From NCBI RefSeq assembly GCF_002007205.1, contig NZ_LAZS01000014.1:399526-463525 (forward strand): 64,000 nucleotides of DNA, in the 5' to 3' direction. The notes below the pieces were generated by a model, which was not told where the DNA came from, made no database searches, and worked only from the letters and a program-made list of their open reading frames with translations. The position numbers and the translations under genes were made by a program. Origin of the DNA: Ensifer adhaerens (GTDB lineage Bacteria > Pseudomonadota > Alphaproteobacteria > Rhizobiales > Rhizobiaceae). This document shows positions 35,500-45,283 of this stretch, piece by piece (the first letter of the stretch is position 1; every line of letters starts with the position of its first letter).

Positions 35500-36225
35500 T
35501 CAGGCGGATTCCCGGAAACGATAACCGACACCGTAAAGCGTCTCGATCATGTCGAAGTCGTTGTCGACCATCTTGAACTTCTTGCGCAGCCGCTTGATGT
35601 GGCTGTCGATGGTGCGGTCGTCGACATAGACCTGCTCGTCATAGGCCGCGTCCATCAGCGCGTCGCGGCTTTTAACCACGCCCGGGCGCTGCGCCAGCGA
35701 ATGAAGGATCAGGAATTCCGTCACCGTCAGCGTCACCGGCTCGTTCTTCCAGGTGCAGGTGTGGCGCTCCTGGTCCATGACCAACTGGCCGCGCTCGAGC
35801 GAGCGCGACGGTGCGTCGGAAGCCTTCGTGGTGTTTGTCGTGCTGGCGGCCGCGGCCTCGCGGTTTGCGGCGCGGCGCAGGATCGCCTTGACGCGCTCTA
35901 CCAGCAGGCGCTGCGAAAACGGCTTGGTGATGAAGTCGTCGGCCCCCATCTTCAGGCCGAAGAGTTCGTCGATCTCTTCATCCTTGGAGGTGAGGAAGAT
36001 GACCGGCAGATCGGACTTCTGCCTCAGGCGACGCAGCAATTCCATGCCGTCCATGCGCGGCATCTTGATGTCGAAGATCGCAAGCTGCGGCGGCCGGGCA
36101 AGCAGGCCTTCGAGCGCGGAAGCGCCATCGGTATAGGTCTCGACCTTGTAGCCCTCCGCCTCCAGGGCGATGGATACGGACGTCAGAATATTCCGGTCAT
36201 CATCGACAAGCGCGATGGTCTGCAT
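35500..36225 (-). CDS. chvI: Response regulator ChvI
   Basis: ChvI is the OmpR-type regulator paired with ChvG. The 241 residues have the receiver with DDD at 8-10, phospho-Asp52 in [10 protein letters not shown] and Lys in FITKPFS, a low-complexity Ala/Thr linker at about 125-140, and a C-terminal winged helix ([32 protein letters not shown]). The ATG at 36225 has GGAG 11 bases upstream; a TTG at 36234 is less likely. It is divergent from pckA across a 323-base AT-rich region, the arrangement known from Agrobacterium and Sinorhizobium. Confidence 0.93.
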   Translation of the reverse strand: MQTIALVDDDRNILTSVSIALEAEGYKVETYTDGASALEGLLARPPQLAIFDIKMPRMDGMELLRRLRQKSDLPVIFLTSKDEEIDELFGLKMGADDFITKPFSQRLLVERVKAILRRAANREAAAASTTNTTKASDAPSRSLERGQLVMDQERHTCTWKNEPVTLTVTEFLILHSLAQRPGVVKSRDALMDAAYDEQVYVDDRTIDSHIKRLRKKFKMVDNDFDMIETLYGVGYRFRESA

Positions 36226-36548
36226 CGTGTTCAACTCCGTCTTTTGAGGTGCCGGTCCGTCCCCGAAAACTCCGGCATTCGCGAGTCACGGGTGCGTTAG
36301 TGAGTATAAAGGTGGAACAAATTGTGGCGAAGACCAAAAACCGTCTTTCTTAACGGTAGGATAAGTCCTCTCAGACCGGTGTTCGACAGACCGATTTCAA
36401 CCGATTAAAAAAACGATAATTTTCTTTAAATCGATTAATATACTGAAATCATTATTCTTTTTTTGACGCCGCCTTGTTTTTGAGCGAGCATGCAAGTAAG
36501 GTCCGGCGAAATTCAACGCCAATGGCCAAACACGAAGGAAGCTTGACC
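36226..36548. other. Divergent chvI-pckA promoter region
   Basis: These 323 bases contain the promoters of both genes. The stretch 36385-36480 is strikingly AT-rich with repeated CGATT/CGATA words at 36392, 36402, 36413 and 36432. No small gene is evident. Two LacI-type half-symmetric sites are annotated separately. Confidence 0.6.
36399..36436. promoter_or_regulatory. Candidate PckR-type operators upstream of pckA
   Basis: AATCGATT (36429-36436) is a perfect 8-base palindrome in an A/T-flanked setting, and AACCGATT (36399-36406) is a one-mismatch relative 30 bases away. In Sinorhizobium, pckA is controlled by PckR, a LacI/GalR-family regulator; LacI-type operators have a central CG like these. 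Assignment to PckR is inference from motif and gene. Confidence 0.45.
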
Positions 36549-38159
36549 ATGGAGCAACTCGGCACTCGCAATCTCGCGAACGGCTTGGAAAAACTCGGCT
36601 TTACCGACCTCGAAACGGTTCGGTACAACCTCGAAGCCGCAGAGCTTTATGAGGAAGCTCTTCGCCGCGGCGAGGCCGAGCTGACGGCGCATGGCGCGCT
36701 CGTCGCCCGCACCGGCCAGCACACCGGCCGGTCACCGAAGGACAAGTTCGTCGTTCGCGATGAAAACACCGACGACCAGATCTGGTGGGACAACAACAAG
36801 CCAATGTCGCCGGAGCATTTTGCCCTGCTGCGCAAGGACATGCTCGAACATGCCAAGGGCATGTCGCTCTATGTCCAGGACCTCGTCGGCGGCGCCGATG
36901 CCGACAACGCACTGCCGACCCGTGTCGTCACCGAATATGCCTGGCATTCGCTGTTCATTCGCAATCTCCTGATCCGTCCGGCCCGCGAAGCGCTCGGCTC
37001 GTTCCTGCCGAAGCTGACGATCATCGACCTGCCGAGCTTCAAGGCCGATCCGGAGCGTTACGGCTGCCGCACCGAGACGGTCATCGCCTGCGACTTCACC
37101 AATGGCCTGATCCTCATCGGCGGCACCTCCTATGCCGGCGAAATGAAGAAGTCGGTCTTCACCGTCCTCAACTACCTGCTGCCGAAGAAGGGCGTCATGC
37201 CGATGCACTGCTCGGCAAATGTCGGCCCGGCCGGTGATACCGCGATCTTCTTCGGCCTTTCGGGCACCGGCAAGACGACGCTTTCGGCCGACCCGACCCG
37301 CACGCTGATCGGCGATGACGAGCACGGCTGGGGCGAACAGGGCGTCTTCAACTTCGAAGGCGGCTGCTATGCCAAGGCGATCCGCCTGTCGGAAGCGGCC
37401 GAGCCGGAAATCTACGCCACGACCCGCCGCTTCGGTACCGTCATGGAAAACGTCGTGCTCGACGAGCGCCGCGTTCCTGATTTCGACGATGGCTCGCTGA
37501 CGGAAAACACCCGCTGCGCCTACCCGCTCGACTTCATCCCGAACGCCAGCGCCACCGGCACGGCACCGCAGCCGCGCACCATCATCATGCTGACGGCAGA
37601 CGCCTTCGGCGTGATGCCGCCAATTGCCAAGCTGACGCCGGAACAGGCGATGTACCACTTCCTCTCCGGCTACACGGCCAAGGTCGCCGGTACGGAAAAG
37701 GGCGTCACCGAGCCGGAAGCCACGTTCTCGACCTGCTTCGGCGCCCCGTTCATGCCGCGTCATCCGTCGGAATACGGCAACCTGTTGAAGGACCTGATCG
37801 CCAAGAACGGCGTTACCTGCTGGCTGGTCAACACCGGCTGGACCGGCGGCGCCTACGGCACCGGCAGCCGCATGCCGATCAAGGTGACGCGCGCTCTGCT
37901 CGCAGCCGCACTTGACGGCTCGCTCAACGCTGCCGAACTGCGCACCGACGCCAACTTCGGCTTTGCCGTTCCGGTCTCTGTCCCGGGCGTCGACGACGGC
38001 ATCCTCGACCCGCGCTCGACCTGGGCCGATGGTGCAGCCTATGACGCACAGGCCCGCCGCCTGGTCGACATGTTCATCGCGAACTTCGCCAAGTTCGAGA
38101 GCCATGTGGACGGCAGCGTTCGCGACGCGGCTCCCGGCACAAAGATCGCCGCCGAATAA
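36549..38159 (+). CDS. pckA: Phosphoenolpyruvate carboxykinase (ATP)
   Basis: PckA (536 residues) converts oxaloacetate to PEP with ATP, the entry step to gluconeogenesis on C4-dicarboxylates. Visible are the substrate motif [14 protein letters not shown]-loop [11 protein letters not shown], metal-binding GDDEHGW and the adenine-site region [10 protein letters not shown]. The ATG at 36549 gives the length known from Sinorhizobium; the extra upstream frame from 36474 is not supported. A clear terminator follows. Confidence 0.96.
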   Translation: MEQLGTRNLANGLEKLGFTDLETVRYNLEAAELYEEALRRGEAELTAHGALVARTGQHTGRSPKDKFVVRDENTDDQIWWDNNKPMSPEHFALLRKDMLEHAKGMSLYVQDLVGGADADNALPTRVVTEYAWHSLFIRNLLIRPAREALGSFLPKLTIIDLPSFKADPERYGCRTETVIACDFTNGLILIGGTSYAGEMKKSVFTVLNYLLPKKGVMPMHCSANVGPAGDTAIFFGLSGTGKTTLSADPTRTLIGDDEHGWGEQGVFNFEGGCYAKAIRLSEAAEPEIYATTRRFGTVMENVVLDERRVPDFDDGSLTENTRCAYPLDFIPNASATGTAPQPRTIIMLTADAFGVMPPIAKLTPEQAMYHFLSGYTAKVAGTEKGVTEPEATFSTCFGAPFMPRHPSEYGNLLKDLIAKNGVTCWLVNTGWTGGAYGTGSRMPIKVTRALLAAALDGSLNAAELRTDANFGFAVPVSVPGVDDGILDPRSTWADGAAYDAQARRLVDMFIANFAKFESHVDGSVRDAAPGTKIAAE

Positions 38160-38172
38160 ACATTGTCGGCTA

Positions 38173-38188
38173 TGATTCACGTGAAACC
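38173..38188. other. parS-like palindrome after pckA
   Basis: TGATTCACGTGAAACC matches the ParB site TGTTTCACGTGAAACA at 14 of 16 positions (differences at 3 and 16). It lies 14 bases after the pckA stop and overlaps the start of the terminator hairpin. An almost identical 16-mer lies at 48792-48807. Confidence 0.45.
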
Positions 38189-38210
38189 CGGTCCTCGTGG
38201 CCGGGTTTTT
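38184..38210 (+). terminator. Intrinsic terminator of pckA
   Basis: AAACCCGG (38184-38191) pairs with CCGGGTTT (38201-38208) around a 9-base loop, ending in five T residues. It lies 25 bases after the stop codon. Confidence 0.85.
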
Positions 38211-38362
38211 CGCTTTTGCGCTTGCTGTATGTCGCCTTGAATCCTCTTCGATCTAAGGGGAGCCAAAGTGCTACGGCGACCTTTGCGCGTCTGATGAGAC
38301 GCGCGGCGCCGCAGTGTTTTCAACGGGTTCGCTCTGTGCCATAGATCGGGCCGAGGTGAACC

Positions 38363-38797
38363 ATGGCCAGCGACCCGCTCTACATAAACGACAATATCGT
38401 CCTTGCCGGCTGGGAGCTGACGGAGCAATTCGTGCTGGCCGGTGGCCCGGGCGGGCAGAACGTCAACAAGGTGTCGACCGCCGTTCAGCTCTTTTTCAAC
38501 GTCCAGGCGTCTCCGGCGCTTTCCGACCGTATCAAGGCCAATGCCCTGAAGATCGCCGGCAAGCGCGCCTCGAAAGAGGGCGTGCTGATGATCGAGGCGA
38601 GCCGCTTTCGCAGCCAGGAGCGCAACCGCGAGGATGCGCGCGAGCGCTTGAAGGAGCTGATCCTCAAGGCTGCCGAACCCCCGCCGCCGCCGCGCAAGAA
38701 GACCAAGCCGACGCGCGGCTCCGTCGAGCGGCGTCTCAAGGAGAAGTCCGGGCGCGGGGAGATCAAGAAGCTCCGGGGCCGGCCTGGAGGCGATTGA
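38363..38797 (+). CDS. arfB: Ribosome-rescue peptidyl-tRNA hydrolase ArfB
   Basis: ArfB (YaeJ) frees ribosomes stalled on non-stop mRNA by hydrolysing peptidyl-tRNA. The 144 residues have the release-factor loop AGGPGGQNVNKVSTAV with Gly30-Gly31-Gln32, and a basic C-terminal tail (about 110-144, rich in Lys/Arg) that fits the empty mRNA channel. There is no codon-recognition domain, so it is not a canonical release factor. AGGTGAACC precedes the ATG. It is a single gene about 150 bases after the pckA terminator. Confidence 0.9.
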   Translation: MASDPLYINDNIVLAGWELTEQFVLAGGPGGQNVNKVSTAVQLFFNVQASPALSDRIKANALKIAGKRASKEGVLMIEASRFRSQERNREDARERLKELILKAAEPPPPPRKKTKPTRGSVERRLKEKSGRGEIKKLRGRPGGD

Positions 38798-38875
38798 TTC
38801 TTTTTGCCGCTCCCTTGCCTTTTGGCGGGCAGCGCCCTCTCTTATCGAGCAGTGTTTTCGCAAAAGGAGATATTC

Positions 38876-39349
38876 ATGGGTCTTTTCAGCTTTATCAAGA
38901 ACGCCGGCAAGAAGCTTGGCATCGGCGGCGATGACGATGCTCCGGATGCCGAAAGCGTTCAGAAGGAACTTGCATCCCACGATCTCGGCACCAAGGACGT
39001 GCAGGTCGAAGTGGCCGGTGACAAGGTCGTGCTGAAGGGTGTCGTGAAGGACCAGAGCGTCTTCGAAAAGGCCGTCGTCGCCGTCGGCAACACGCTCGGC
39101 GTGTCCGCGGTCGAGGCCTCCGAACTCAAGGTCGCCGATGCCGGCGCAGCACCTGCTCCGGCAAAGGAGCCCGTCTTCTATACGGTCAAGAAGGGCGATA
39201 ACCTCTGGAAGATTGCCGAGGCGCAGTACGGCAAGGGCAAGGGCGCCAAGCACACGGTGATCTTCGAAGCCAACAAGCCGATGCTGACCCATCCGGACAA
39301 GATCTATCCCGGCCAGGTTCTGCGCATTCCGGAGCTGGATGCGGCCTGA
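38876..39349 (+). CDS. BON and LysM domain protein (Kbp/YgaU-like)
   Basis: This 157-residue protein has a BON domain at about residues 25-85 (VQVEVAGDKVVLKGVV) and a LysM domain at about 102-152 (YTVKKGDNLWKIAEAQYG, YPGQVLRIP). The arrangement equals E. coli Kbp (YgaU), a cytoplasmic potassium-binding protein. It begins MGLFSFIKNAGKKLG, with no signal peptide. The ATG at 38876 has AAAAGGAGATATTC upstream; the frame from 38804 is longer but lacks a site. The next gene starts 2 bases after the stop. Confidence 0.87.
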   Translation: MGLFSFIKNAGKKLGIGGDDDAPDAESVQKELASHDLGTKDVQVEVAGDKVVLKGVVKDQSVFEKAVVAVGNTLGVSAVEASELKVADAGAAPAPAKEPVFYTVKKGDNLWKIAEAQYGKGKGAKHTVIFEANKPMLTHPDKIYPGQVLRIPELDAA

Positions 39350-39351
39350 GC

Positions 39352-39789
39352 GTGTCCTTCGGGCGTTCTCTCGTCGTTGCCGCGCTGGCGAGCCTCTGGC
39401 TTGCCGGCGTTTCTGTGGCGCAGCCTTTCCGTGAACCCGCCAAGGGCAGTACGGAGCGTTCCGCCATCCTCGACGCGATCCGTCCGGCGGTCGAGGCGGA
39501 GATGCGCGGACCCGTCGAATTCGTCGTCACCACCATGCGTGCCGCACCCACCTGGGCCTTCACGCAAGTCGAGCCGCAACGGCCGGGTGGCGGATCGATC
39601 GACCTATCTCAAACCGGGTTGCGCGACGAGGCAGACATGATGGATGGTCTGACGGTGTTCGCACTCGTCAGCTTCCAGAATGGCCGCTGGAACCTGGTCG
39701 ATCACGTCGTTGGGCCGACCGATGTCGCCTATGCCGGCTGGCCGCTTCGCTACGGCGTGCCGGCGGCACTTCTCGGCCTGGAACAATAA
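39352..39789 (+). CDS. Exported protein of unknown function
   Basis: This 145-residue protein has a signal peptide (residues 1-23, LVVAALASLWLAGVSVAQ) and a mature part of about 120 residues with the blocks FVVTTMRAAPTWAF and LVSFQNGRWNLVDHVVGPTD. The latter resembles a small alpha-beta domain ending in a Trp-rich strand. I do not recognise a family. Translation starts at GTG 2 bases after the BON/LysM gene, and alkB follows by 12 bases, so the three are probably co-transcribed. It is likely periplasmic. Confidence 0.75.
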   Translation: MSFGRSLVVAALASLWLAGVSVAQPFREPAKGSTERSAILDAIRPAVEAEMRGPVEFVVTTMRAAPTWAFTQVEPQRPGGGSIDLSQTGLRDEADMMDGLTVFALVSFQNGRWNLVDHVVGPTDVAYAGWPLRYGVPAALLGLEQ

Positions 39790-39801
39790 GGACTGCTTCT
39801 C

Positions 39802-40413
39802 ATGCAGGTGCTCCCGAAAGGGGTCAGACATATTCCGGGCTATCTCGATCGCGCCCGGCAGGAGCAATTGGTCGAGGCCATCCGCCTTGTCGTTGCCGAG
39901 GCACCGCTCTTCGTGCCGGAAATGCCGAAGACCGGCAAGCCGATGTCGGTGCGCATGACCAATTGCGGTTCGCTCGGCTGGGTCACGGATCGCGATCGCG
40001 GCTATCGTTACCAGGCTCAGCATCCGCTGACCGGCCGGCCCTGGCCACCCATGCCGGATGTGCTGATCGACATCTGGAATGCGGTTTCCGCCAGCCAAAA
40101 GGCGCCGGAAGCCTGTCTCGTGAACTTCTATTCCGAGGAAGCCCGCATGGGCCTGCACCAGGACCGCGACGAACGCGACCTCGAAACGGCCGTCGTGTCG
40201 ATCTCGCTCGGCGACAGCTGCCTGTTTCGTGTCGGCGGCAACACGCGCGGCGGCCAGACCATGTCCTTCCGGCTGGAAAGCGGCGATATCGTCGTGCTCG
40301 GCGGGGAAGGGCGGCTCGCATTCCATGGCGTCGACCGCATCTATCCGAGCACGTCGACGCTGCTGAAGAATGGCGGCCGGGTCAATCTGACACTCCGCCG
40401 CGTCAATCCCTGA
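39802..40413 (+). CDS. alkB: AlkB-type Fe(II)/2-oxoglutarate DNA demethylase
   Basis: AlkB directly reverses 1-methyladenine and 3-methylcytosine damage using Fe(II) and 2-oxoglutarate. The 203 residues have iron ligands His119-x-Asp121 (GLHQDRDE) and His175 (AFHGVDRI), and the 2-oxoglutarate motif RVNLTLR (193-199). The substrate lid MTNCGSLGW is present. AAGGA lies ahead of the ATG. No ada gene is nearby; it follows the exported-protein gene in a short operon. It is convergent with coaA. Confidence 0.9.
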   Translation: MQVLPKGVRHIPGYLDRARQEQLVEAIRLVVAEAPLFVPEMPKTGKPMSVRMTNCGSLGWVTDRDRGYRYQAQHPLTGRPWPPMPDVLIDIWNAVSASQKAPEACLVNFYSEEARMGLHQDRDERDLETAVVSISLGDSCLFRVGGNTRGGQTMSFRLESGDIVVLGGEGRLAFHGVDRIYPSTSTLLKNGGRVNLTLRRVNP

Positions 40414-40427
40414 GATGCACCGAAAGC

Positions 40428-41420
40428 TCAGAGCTTCCTGAGCGCCACCTTTTCCGTCAGATGGTTCGGGCCCTTTTGCAGGATCAGGTCGGCGCGCGGG
40501 CGCGTCGGCAGGATGTTCTGGTGCAGGTTCTTCAGGTTGATGTTGTGCCAAAGGCCTTCGGCAATGGCCCGGGCCGCATCCTCGCTGATCGTCGCGTAGC
40601 GGTGGAAATAGGATTCCGGGTTCTTGAAGGCGGTTTCGCGCAGCCGCATGAAGCGATTGACGTACCAGCTGTGGATCAGGCTTTCCTCGGCATCGATATA
40701 GATCGAGAAGTCGAAGAAATCCGAGACCATCGGCACGATCTTGCCGTCGGCCGGCAGGTTGCGCGACTGCAGCACGTTGATGCCTTCGAAGATCAGGATA
40801 TCCGGCCGGTCGATGACCGTGTACTGGTCGGGCAGCACGTCATAGGTCAGGTGCGAGTAGCTCGGCGCCTTGACGTTCGGCTGGCCGGCCTTGATCGCCG
40901 ACAGGAAGCGCAGGAGCGCGCCGACGTCGTAGCTCTCCGGAAAGCCCTTGCGATCCATCATGTTTTCGCGCTGGAGCACGGCGTTCGGATAGAGAAAACC
41001 GTCTGTTGTCACCAGGTCGACCTTCGGGCTCGACGGCCAGCGCGCCAGGAGCTGCGCCAGGATACGGGCCGTCGTCGACTTGCCGACGGCGACCGATCCG
41101 GCAATGCCGATGACGAAGGGGGTCTTCGTCTCGGACATGCTGAGGAAGCGCTTGCGCTGCTCGAAGAGCATCTGCGACGATTCCACATGGGTCGAAAGCA
41201 AGCGCGACAGCGACAGGTAGATCTGCCGGACCTCACCGAGATCGACTGGGTCGTTCAGCGAGCGCAGCCGCTGCACTTCGTCGGCCGTCAGCGTCAATGG
41301 TGTATCGGCGCGGAAGCGCGACCATTCCTCGGCGGTGAAGAAGTGATAGGGCGAATAGTCCCGCTTCTGGAGGTTGTCGGGAAGGTCGGCTGCTTCGATG
41401 TCTTTCGCCGCGATCGTCAT
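40428..41420 (-). CDS. coaA: Pantothenate kinase, type I
   Basis: CoaA phosphorylates pantothenate in the first step of coenzyme A synthesis. The 330 residues have the P-loop [17 protein letters not shown] (about 104-120) and the type I signatures [13 protein letters not shown] and [15 protein letters not shown]. The ATG overlaps the hisE stop (ATGA), so it ends the his gene run on the minus strand. No promoter is seen between them. Confidence 0.95.
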   Translation of the reverse strand: MTIAAKDIEAADLPDNLQKRDYSPYHFFTAEEWSRFRADTPLTLTADEVQRLRSLNDPVDLGEVRQIYLSLSRLLSTHVESSQMLFEQRKRFLSMSETKTPFVIGIAGSVAVGKSTTARILAQLLARWPSSPKVDLVTTDGFLYPNAVLQRENMMDRKGFPESYDVGALLRFLSAIKAGQPNVKAPSYSHLTYDVLPDQYTVIDRPDILIFEGINVLQSRNLPADGKIVPMVSDFFDFSIYIDAEESLIHSWYVNRFMRLRETAFKNPESYFHRYATISEDAARAIAEGLWHNINLKNLHQNILPTRPRADLILQKGPNHLTEKVALRKL

Positions 41421-41740
41421 GGGGTCTGCCGATTTGCCTTTTCCTGCAGGCCGGATTGGTTGGTCCGCCGCTGAAGTTCGTCGAGCACATCCTGCAACGG
41501 GACGTCGGCGATCTTCAATACGACCATCAGATGATAGATGAGATCGGCGCTTTCGGCGACGAGATTCGCGCGGTCGTTGCTGATGGCCGCGATCACCGTC
41601 TCGACCGCCTCTTCCCCGAGTTTCTTGGCCGCCTTCGGCTGGCCGCCCGCGACCAGCTTTGCCGTCCAGGATTGGTCCGGTGCCGCCTGCGCGCGTGTCG
41701 CGACGATGGCCTCGAGATCGGAAAGTGTGAAATCAGCCAT
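41417..41740 (-). CDS. hisE: Phosphoribosyl-ATP pyrophosphohydrolase
   Basis: HisE (107 residues) removes pyrophosphate from PR-ATP, the second step of histidine synthesis. The MazG-like metal site is visible in [13 protein letters not shown] and ESADLIYHL. It stands alone, not fused to HisI, as usual in alphaproteobacteria. AGGATCT precedes the ATG. The stop overlaps coaA; hisF ends 15 bases upstream. Confidence 0.94.
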   Translation of the reverse strand: MADFTLSDLEAIVATRAQAAPDQSWTAKLVAGGQPKAAKKLGEEAVETVIAAISNDRANLVAESADLIYHLMVVLKIADVPLQDVLDELQRRTNQSGLQEKANRQTP

Positions 41741-41755
41741 GGGAGATCCTGGAGC

Positions 41756-42532
41756 TCAGTCGAGGCGCATGGCGATGCCATGCTCGGCCATATAGCGCTT
41801 GGTTTCGCCAATGCTATAGGTGCCGAAGTGGAAGATGGAGGCGGCAAGCACGGCGGTCGCGTGACCGTCCTTGATGCCGGCGACCATGTGGTCGAGTGTG
41901 CCGACGCCACCCGACGCGATGACGGGCGCGCGGACCGCGTCGGCGACGGCGCGGGTAAGCGCGATGTCGTAGCCGCTCTTGGTGCCGTCACGGTCCATCG
42001 AGGTCAAAAGGATCTCGCCGGCGCCAAGGTCGACGACACGGCGGGCAAAATCGATCGCGTCGATGCCGGTCGGCTGGCGTCCGCCATGGGTGAAGATCTC
42101 CCAGCGATCCGCTTCGCCATCCGTCGAGACCTTCTTGGCGTCGATCGCGACGACGATGCACTGGTTGCCGAACTTGTCGGCCGCTTCAGCGACGAATTCC
42201 GGGTTTTTCACCGCGGCCGTATTGATCGACACCTTGTCGGCGCCGGCCAGGAGCAGCTTGCGGATATCCGAGACCTGGCGCACGCCACCGCCGACGGTCA
42301 GCGGCATGAAGCATTGTTCGGCGGTGCGGGCGATAACGTCGAAGATCGTCTCGCGATTGTCCGAGGAAGCGGTGATGTCGAGGAAGCAGAGTTCGTCGGC
42401 GCCGGCAGCGTCATAGGCGCGGGCCGCTTCTACCGGGTCACCGGCGTCGATCAGGTCGACGAAGTTGACGCCCTTGACGACACGGCCGTCCTTGACGTCG
42501 AGGCAGGGGATAACGCGGGCTTTAAGCGTCAT
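41756..42532 (-). CDS. hisF: Imidazole glycerol phosphate synthase, cyclase subunit
   Basis: HisF (258 residues) builds imidazole glycerol phosphate and AICAR from PRFAR using ammonia from HisH. The catalytic Asp pair lies in [13 protein letters not shown] and [14 protein letters not shown]; the barrel also shows VGGGVR and [10 protein letters not shown]. hisA precedes it by 3 bases and hisE follows by 15. Normal length. Confidence 0.96.
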   Translation of the reverse strand: MTLKARVIPCLDVKDGRVVKGVNFVDLIDAGDPVEAARAYDAAGADELCFLDITASSDNRETIFDVIARTAEQCFMPLTVGGGVRQVSDIRKLLLAGADKVSINTAAVKNPEFVAEAADKFGNQCIVVAIDAKKVSTDGEADRWEIFTHGGRQPTGIDAIDFARRVVDLGAGEILLTSMDRDGTKSGYDIALTRAVADAVRAPVIASGGVGTLDHMVAGIKDGHATAVLAASIFHFGTYSIGETKRYMAEHGIAMRLD

Positions 42533-42535
42533 GGG

Positions 42536-43273
42536 TCAAGCCTTTCTCGCAGCGCGGATCAGGTCCAGCGCCTCCTGCGGGTCGATGCGGCCGTCATAGA
42601 GCGCGCGGCCGGAGATGGCGCCTTCGAGCTTGCGTGCGTCCGGCTCGACCATGCGGCGGATATCGTCCATCGAGGCGAGACCGCCCGATGCGATGACAGG
42701 AATGGAAACCGCATCCGCGAGTTCCAGGGTCGAGGGCCAGTTGATGCCCGTCAGGATGCCGTCGCGGTCGATGTCGGTGTAGATGATCGCCGAAACGCCG
42801 GCGCCTTCGAACTTCTTCGCAAGCTCGATCACGCCGAGTTCGGAAGCCTCGGCCCAGCCTTCGACGGCAACCTTGCCGCCCTTGGCGTCGATGCCGACGG
42901 CGACCTTGCCGGGGAATTGGCGGCAGGCCTCGATCACGAGCGCCGGATCACGGACGGCGATCGTGCCGAGGATGACGCGGGCAAGCCCGCGCGACAGCCA
43001 GTTCTCGATGTGCTCGAGCGTGCGGATGCCGCCGCCGAGCTGCACCGGGTTCTTGGTCGCGTTGAGGATGGCATCGACAGCCGCGCCGTTGACCGTCTCG
43101 CCGGCAAAGGCGCCGTTCAAGTCAACGACGTGCAGCCACTCGAAGCCCTGGTCTTCAAAGGCACGGGCCTGGGCCGCCGGGTCGGGGTTGTAAACCGTCG
43201 CCTGGTCCATGTCGCCAAGCTTCAGGCGCACGCATTGCCCGTCCTTCAGGTCGATAGCGGGAAAAAGGATCAT
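42536..43273 (-). CDS. hisA: ProFAR isomerase
   Basis: HisA (245 residues) isomerises ProFAR to PRFAR, with the barrel Asp residues in [15 protein letters not shown] and [10 protein letters not shown] and the phosphate loops LGGGIRT and SGGLAS. The ATG at 43273 gives the normal length; a TTG at 43285 would add four residues. It lies between hisH (29 bases) and hisF (3 bases). Confidence 0.95.
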   Translation of the reverse strand: MILFPAIDLKDGQCVRLKLGDMDQATVYNPDPAAQARAFEDQGFEWLHVVDLNGAFAGETVNGAAVDAILNATKNPVQLGGGIRTLEHIENWLSRGLARVILGTIAVRDPALVIEACRQFPGKVAVGIDAKGGKVAVEGWAEASELGVIELAKKFEGAGVSAIIYTDIDRDGILTGINWPSTLELADAVSIPVIASGGLASMDDIRRMVEPDARKLEGAISGRALYDGRIDPQEALDLIRAARKA

Positions 43274-43302
43274 GGGTCTGTCCAATCGAGAAAGGCGGAG
43301 GC

Positions 43303-43953
43303 TCAGGGCTTCCAGCGCAGGAAATTCGAGATGAGGGCAAGGCCGAGCGCCTGGCTCTTTTCCGGGTGGAACTGCGAGCCCGCCTTGTTGCCGTTGGCGA
43401 CGAAGGCCGTGACCGGTCCGCCATAGTCCGCCTCGGCAACGATGTCGTCGGCATTCTCGGCCGCCAGGTGGTACGAGTGCACAAAATAGGCATGCAGGCC
43501 GCCTTCGCCAACCTGGATGCCGTCAAACAGCGGGTGGGCGCGCTTGAGCGTCAGCGTGTTCCAGCCGATCTGCGGGATCTTCAGCGTGGTGTCGGCAGGC
43601 GTCATCTCGACGACATCGCCGGGGATCCAGCCAAAACCATGGGTGATGGTCTTCTCCAGCCCGCGCGACGACATCAGCTGCATGCCGACGCAGATGCCGA
43701 GGAAGGGTCGCCCAGCCTGTTCGACCGCCTCGGTCAACGCTTGCTCCATGCCGTCGACGGCAGCAAGGCCGCGGCGGCAATCGGCATAGGCGCCGACTCC
43801 CGGAAGCACGATGCGGTCGGCGCTCGCCACCCGTTCCGGCTTGTCGGTAAGGTCGATCTCGGCTGCAATGCCGGCTTCGCGGGCGGCCCGTTCGAAGGCC
43901 TTGGTGGCCGAGCGCAGATTGCCCGAGCCGTAATCGATAATGGCGACGCGCAT
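43303..43953 (-). CDS. hisH: Imidazole glycerol phosphate synthase, glutamine amidotransferase subunit
   Basis: HisH (216 residues) supplies ammonia to HisF. The glutaminase triad is seen as Cys in [11 protein letters not shown] and His-x-Glu in SQFHPEKSQ; the oxyanion region is [10 protein letters not shown]. The ATG overlaps the last base of the DUF2628 stop (TGATG), so the two are coupled. Confidence 0.95.
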   Translation of the reverse strand: MRVAIIDYGSGNLRSATKAFERAAREAGIAAEIDLTDKPERVASADRIVLPGVGAYADCRRGLAAVDGMEQALTEAVEQAGRPFLGICVGMQLMSSRGLEKTITHGFGWIPGDVVEMTPADTTLKIPQIGWNTLTLKRAHPLFDGIQVGEGGLHAYFVHSYHLAAENADDIVAEADYGGPVTAFVANGNKAGSQFHPEKSQALGLALISNFLRWKP

Positions 43954-44423
43954 CAGCGTTCTCCGTAGGAATCAAAAAGGCCGAGGCCGGGGCCGCCACT
44001 TGAGGGCTTGCGCACGGTCCAGTCGGCCGGGGAGGGGGCGGCGGGCTTGGTCTCATTCGAAGCCAGGCTCGTGAAATAGATCTCTTCGGCCGCTTCGAGA
44101 TTGGGCGCCGGAACGATGGAACGCAGCGTCCAGTCGCGGGCCGTCAGGCTGCGTGCCACCAGAACAGGCCCTTCGAGCGCCACCACCAGCCGAAGCGCGA
44201 GCTGCGCCAAGAGAGATGGCAAGAAGCCGCTTTCGTGGTTCGACAGGAATATTAACGAGATCTGCAGAACAGCAACTGCGATTCCGATTGCCCATTGACG
44301 CTTGGCGAGAAGCCAGAGCGCCGGGAAAAGGAAGGCCCACCAGGAAAAGCCGTCGGCGACGAAGCGCGCGCGCTCGTCGTTAGCGCGTGCACCCGGCGGG
44401 GTGAGGATCATGTAAGAAGCCAT
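43953..44423 (-). CDS. DUF2628 membrane protein inside the his operon
   Basis: This 156-residue protein of the DUF2628 type has two membrane segments in about residues 27-100 ([20 protein letters not shown] and [19 protein letters not shown]), followed by a cytoplasmic Pro/Ser-rich tail. It lies 24 bases after hisB, and its stop overlaps the hisH start. Its function is unknown and no histidine-pathway chemistry is apparent. It is a regular resident of this operon in rhizobia as far as I recall. Confidence 0.82.
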   Translation of the reverse strand: MASYMILTPPGARANDERARFVADGFSWWAFLFPALWLLAKRQWAIGIAVAVLQISLIFLSNHESGFLPSLLAQLALRLVVALEGPVLVARSLTARDWTLRSIVPAPNLEAAEEIYFTSLASNETKPAAPSPADWTVRKPSSGGPGLGLFDSYGER

Positions 44424-44447
44424 GAGTCAAAGCCAGTGACTGGCCGC

Positions 44448-45056
44448 TTAGGCAAGGGTCCCCTTGGTCGAGGGAACGCGGCCGGCCTGGCGCGGGTCGA
44501 TTTCAGTTGCGGTGCGGAGCACGCGGGCGACGGACTTGAAGCAGGTCTCGGCGATATGATGGTTGTTGGCGCCGTAGATGTTCTGGATATGCAGCGTGAT
44601 CCCGGCATGCTGGGCAAGCGCCTGGAAGAATTCGCGCACGAGTTCCGTGTCGAAGGTGCCGATTTTCGGCGACGTGAAGATCACGTTCCAGACGAGGAAC
44701 GGCCGGCCGGAAACGTCGACTGCCGCACGCGTCATCGTCTCGTCCATTGCGAGGTCGAGCGAGGCATAGCGGGTGATGCCGCGCCGGTCGCCGAGCGCCT
44801 TGGCGAGGGCCTGGCCGATGGCAATGCCGGTATCCTCGACGGTATGATGATCGTCGACATGCAGGTCGCCGTCGGTCTTGATCTCCATGTCGATGAGCGA
44901 ATGGCGGGCGAGCTGGTCCAGCATATGGTCGAAGAAGCCGACGCCGGTCGAAATCTTCGAGACGCCGGTGCCGTCGATATTGACCGATACGGACACCGCG
45001 GTTTCGTTGGTCTTGCGCGAAACCTCTGCAGTGCGGCTGGACGTGGCTTCTGCCAT
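44448..45056 (-). CDS. hisB: Imidazoleglycerol-phosphate dehydratase
   Basis: HisB (202 residues) dehydrates IGP; it is the monofunctional dehydratase without the HisB phosphatase domain. Manganese motifs are VDDHHTVED and GANNHHIAE, with an internal duplication. The ATG at 45056 has TTGAGGAGAG upstream; the frame from 45098 is rejected. It heads hisB-DUF2628-hisH-hisA-hisF-hisE-coaA and is divergent from hslV across 227 bases. Confidence 0.95.
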   Translation of the reverse strand: MAEATSSRTAEVSRKTNETAVSVSVNIDGTGVSKISTGVGFFDHMLDQLARHSLIDMEIKTDGDLHVDDHHTVEDTGIAIGQALAKALGDRRGITRYASLDLAMDETMTRAAVDVSGRPFLVWNVIFTSPKIGTFDTELVREFFQALAQHAGITLHIQNIYGANNHHIAETCFKSVARVLRTATEIDPRQAGRVPSTKGTLA

Positions 45057-45283
45057 CGGGCTCTCCTCAAGTGGCTGACGCGGCTCCTTATCAGGCAAAA
45101 GCTGAAATATCCAGAACTTGAGCGGTCGATTCGAATCATCCGGCGACGGGCGCCGAACGAAGATTGCGCCCGCAGCCTGTTGCCATTTGCAAACCTGTCT
45201 GCCGTACTTACATAGGCCTCAAGCAACCAGGCTCGTGTCACGAGCCGCAATGCCCCGCGTATCAGGGGCCTACGGGTAACTTC

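Noticed and set aside
45117..45160. CTTGAG at 45117-45122 as an RpoH (heat shock) promoter for hslVU
   Set aside because: The -35 is close to CTTGAA but no matching -10 sits at the right distance, so the promoter was not called.
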